From: CAZBDU01 sp964490725
GTDB taxonomy: Bacteria > Spirochaetota > Spirochaetia > SZUA-6 > DRHE01
Length of the DNA stretch: 17,082 bases
Direction: 5' to 3'
Assembly: GCA_964490725.1 (NCBI GenBank)
Contig: CAZBDU010000110.1
Coordinates: forward strand, 1 to 17,082
The position numbers and the translations under genes are program-made. Under the pieces are notes generated by a model, which saw only the letters and a list, made by a program, of their open reading frames with translations, searched no databases and had not been told where the DNA came from. Shown piece after piece: positions 15,915 through 17,082 of the stretch; positions within the stretch are counted from its first letter, which is position 1, and each line of letters starts with the position of its first letter.

Positions 15915-17082
15915 TCAGCGCTTGCCTTGAAGCTCCGCGATGGCCTGCAGAAGCTGCGGGTCCGCCGCGGAGGCAAGGTCCGCCGCGCTCATCCCTGCCA
16001 GCAGCTGCGGGGTCAGCTGCTTTGAGTCTGGCCTCATGGCCACCGTGAGATCCGGGGCGATGCCCTGGTGCCAGATGGTGCGTCCCGCCGGGGTGAGCCA
16101 CTCCAGGGTGGCCAGAAGAAGCACCGATCCGTCGGAGAGCCGGAAATCCCGCAGCACCGTGCCGGTCCCGAAGGTGGTCTGACCCACCAGGACGGCCCGC
16201 TTCGCGTCCTGCAGCGCACCGGCCACGATCTCCGCCGCGCTGGCCGTGCCCCCGTTGATCAGCACCGCAAGCGGCAGGCTCGGGGCCGCGCCTGCCCCCC
16301 GGACGGGGACCTCGTGCACCTCCCCCCGGGCGTCCTTCTCCAGCAGCACGTTCCCCTGGCTCAGGAACTGGCTGGCCACTCCCACCGCCTCGTCCAGCCG
16401 GCCGCCCGGGTTGTTTCTCAGGTCCAGGATCGCCCCCGCGATGCCTCGCTTCTCCATCTCCTGCAGCGCCGAGCGCACCTGCTCCGTGACCCCGGCGCTG
16501 AACGCCGCGATCCGCAGGTCGCCCAGGGAGGTGCCGGGCACCGCGTGCCACGATACGTTGTCCACCCGGATGTGGGCGCGCCGGAGCCTCACCTCCAAGC
16601 TGCTGCCGGAGTCCGGCCGCAGCACGGTGAGGGTCACGGAAGTGCCGGGAGGACCGACGATGCGCTGCACCACCTGCTGCAGGCTCAGGCCAGCCAGGCT
16701 TTGCCCGTCCACCTTGAGGATTTCCTCTCCGGGCTGAAGCCCAGCGGCGGCCGCCGGAGATCCGTCCAGAGGCGAGACGATGGTGACCCGCCCGCCCTTC
16801 ATCCGTATCTCCAGCCCCACGCCCACGTACTGCCCCCGCAGAAAGGAATGCTCCTGGCGCGCCATCTCGGGGGTGAGATAGGTGCTGTGGCCGGTGTCGC
16901 CCAGGGCGTCCACCATCCCGGCGATCGCCCCGTAGGTGAGGGGCCTGGACTGCAGCGCCGAGCGGTCCACGTAGTGTCCCTCGATGGTGTCCCAGGCCTC
17001 CCGGATCAGGGGAAAGTCGGGCGCCTGGACCGGCGCCTGCGCCCCGCCCGGGCCGCCCGCCGCCCCGGGCCCGCCGCTGCCC
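15915..17082 (-). CDS. S41-family (carboxyl-terminal processing) peptidase, 5' end outside window
   Basis: The visible 388 residues are the PDZ and catalytic core of a CtpA-like peptidase. In order they show a Gly/Pro/Ala-rich linker, the helix IREAWDTIEGHYVDRSAL, YGAIAGMVDALGDTGHSTYLTP, and a PDZ domain (YVGVGLEIRMKGGRVTIV to about the LRPDSGS strand). The S41 fold follows, with ILDLRNNPGGRLDEAV and NGGTASAAEIVAGALQDA, which contains the nucleophile Ser. The position of the general-base Lys, normally FGKGSVQ, reads FGTGTVL, so Lys and the following Gln are replaced. Related variants may exist in other bacteria, but activity by the standard Ser-Lys mechanism is doubtful. The frame is open to the window edge; the apparent GTG at 16970 is internal. 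Confidence 0.9.
   Translation of the reverse strand, partial: GSGGPGAAGGPGGAQAPVQAPDFPLIREAWDTIEGHYVDRSALQSRPLTYGAIAGMVDALGDTGHSTYLTPEMARQEHSFLRGQYVGVGLEIRMKGGRVTIVSPLDGSPAAAAGLQPGEEILKVDGQSLAGLSLQQVVQRIVGPPGTSVTLTVLRPDSGSSLEVRLRRAHIRVDNVSWHAVPGTSLGDLRIAAFSAGVTEQVRSALQEMEKRGIAGAILDLRNNPGGRLDEAVGVASQFLSQGNVLLEKDARGEVHEVPVRGAGAAPSLPLAVLINGGTASAAEIVAGALQDAKRAVLVGQTTFGTGTVLRDFRLSDGSVLLLATLEWLTPAGRTIWHQGIAPDLTVAMRPDSKQLTPQLLAGMSAADLASAADPQLLQAIAELQGKR

Overview
This is a GC-rich, gene-dense bacterial chromosomal window. Its compact operons use many GTG starts and 4-bp stop/start overlaps. No phage, insertion-sequence, CRISPR, tRNA or rRNA signal was seen. The phylum cannot be fixed from the sequence alone. 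The lipoprotein plus secreted helical-repeat pair at 9396-10527 resembles proteins common in Spirochaetota, while the variant S41 peptidase and a leaderless-type promoter recall Chloroflexota and similar high-GC lineages. A free-living diderm or diderm-like bacterium is the safest reading.

Layout. (1) 1-1388 (+): the 3' end of clpB, whose stop codon lies in a CTAG palindrome that also ends the converging minus-strand operon. (2) 1385-2956 (-): udk, DUF1697 and a stand-alone NFACT-R protein form a tight operon. A clear sigma-70-type promoter sits so close to the udk ATG that the transcript should be leaderless. (3) 3030-5690 (-): a SAM methyltransferase of the LCM/TcmP type, a DUF429 protein, a DUF2007 plus transmembrane gene whose frame is broken twice at C/G homopolymers, and a four-helix membrane protein. 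(4) 5757-7138 (-): a protealysin-like M4 metallopeptidase followed 2 nt later by its emfourin-type inhibitor. (5) 7236-9245 (+): a good promoter drives an unlisted 49-aa single-pass membrane protein and, overlapping it, an APC permease-USP fusion that appears to lack its last membrane helices. (6) 9328-10527 (+): the lipoprotein and secreted helical-repeat protein. (7) 10705-11730 (+): a patatin-like phospholipase. (8) 11760-14575 (-): pgi and an HtrA-type protease share one operon with an ATGA overlap. (9) 14684-17082 (-): a secreted Svf1/CrtC-like lipocalin follows an S41 peptidase, cut by the window edge, in which the usual catalytic Lys is Thr.

How the parts relate. Proteostasis and envelope functions dominate: ClpB, HtrA, S41, M4 with its inhibitor, lipoproteins, a lipocalin and a patatin. 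Metabolism is represented by udk and pgi. No defence or mobile system is evident. The points most worth a second look are the shortened APC-USP fusion with its small membrane partner, the double frameshift in the DUF2007 gene, the leaderless udk promoter and the S41 active-site change.
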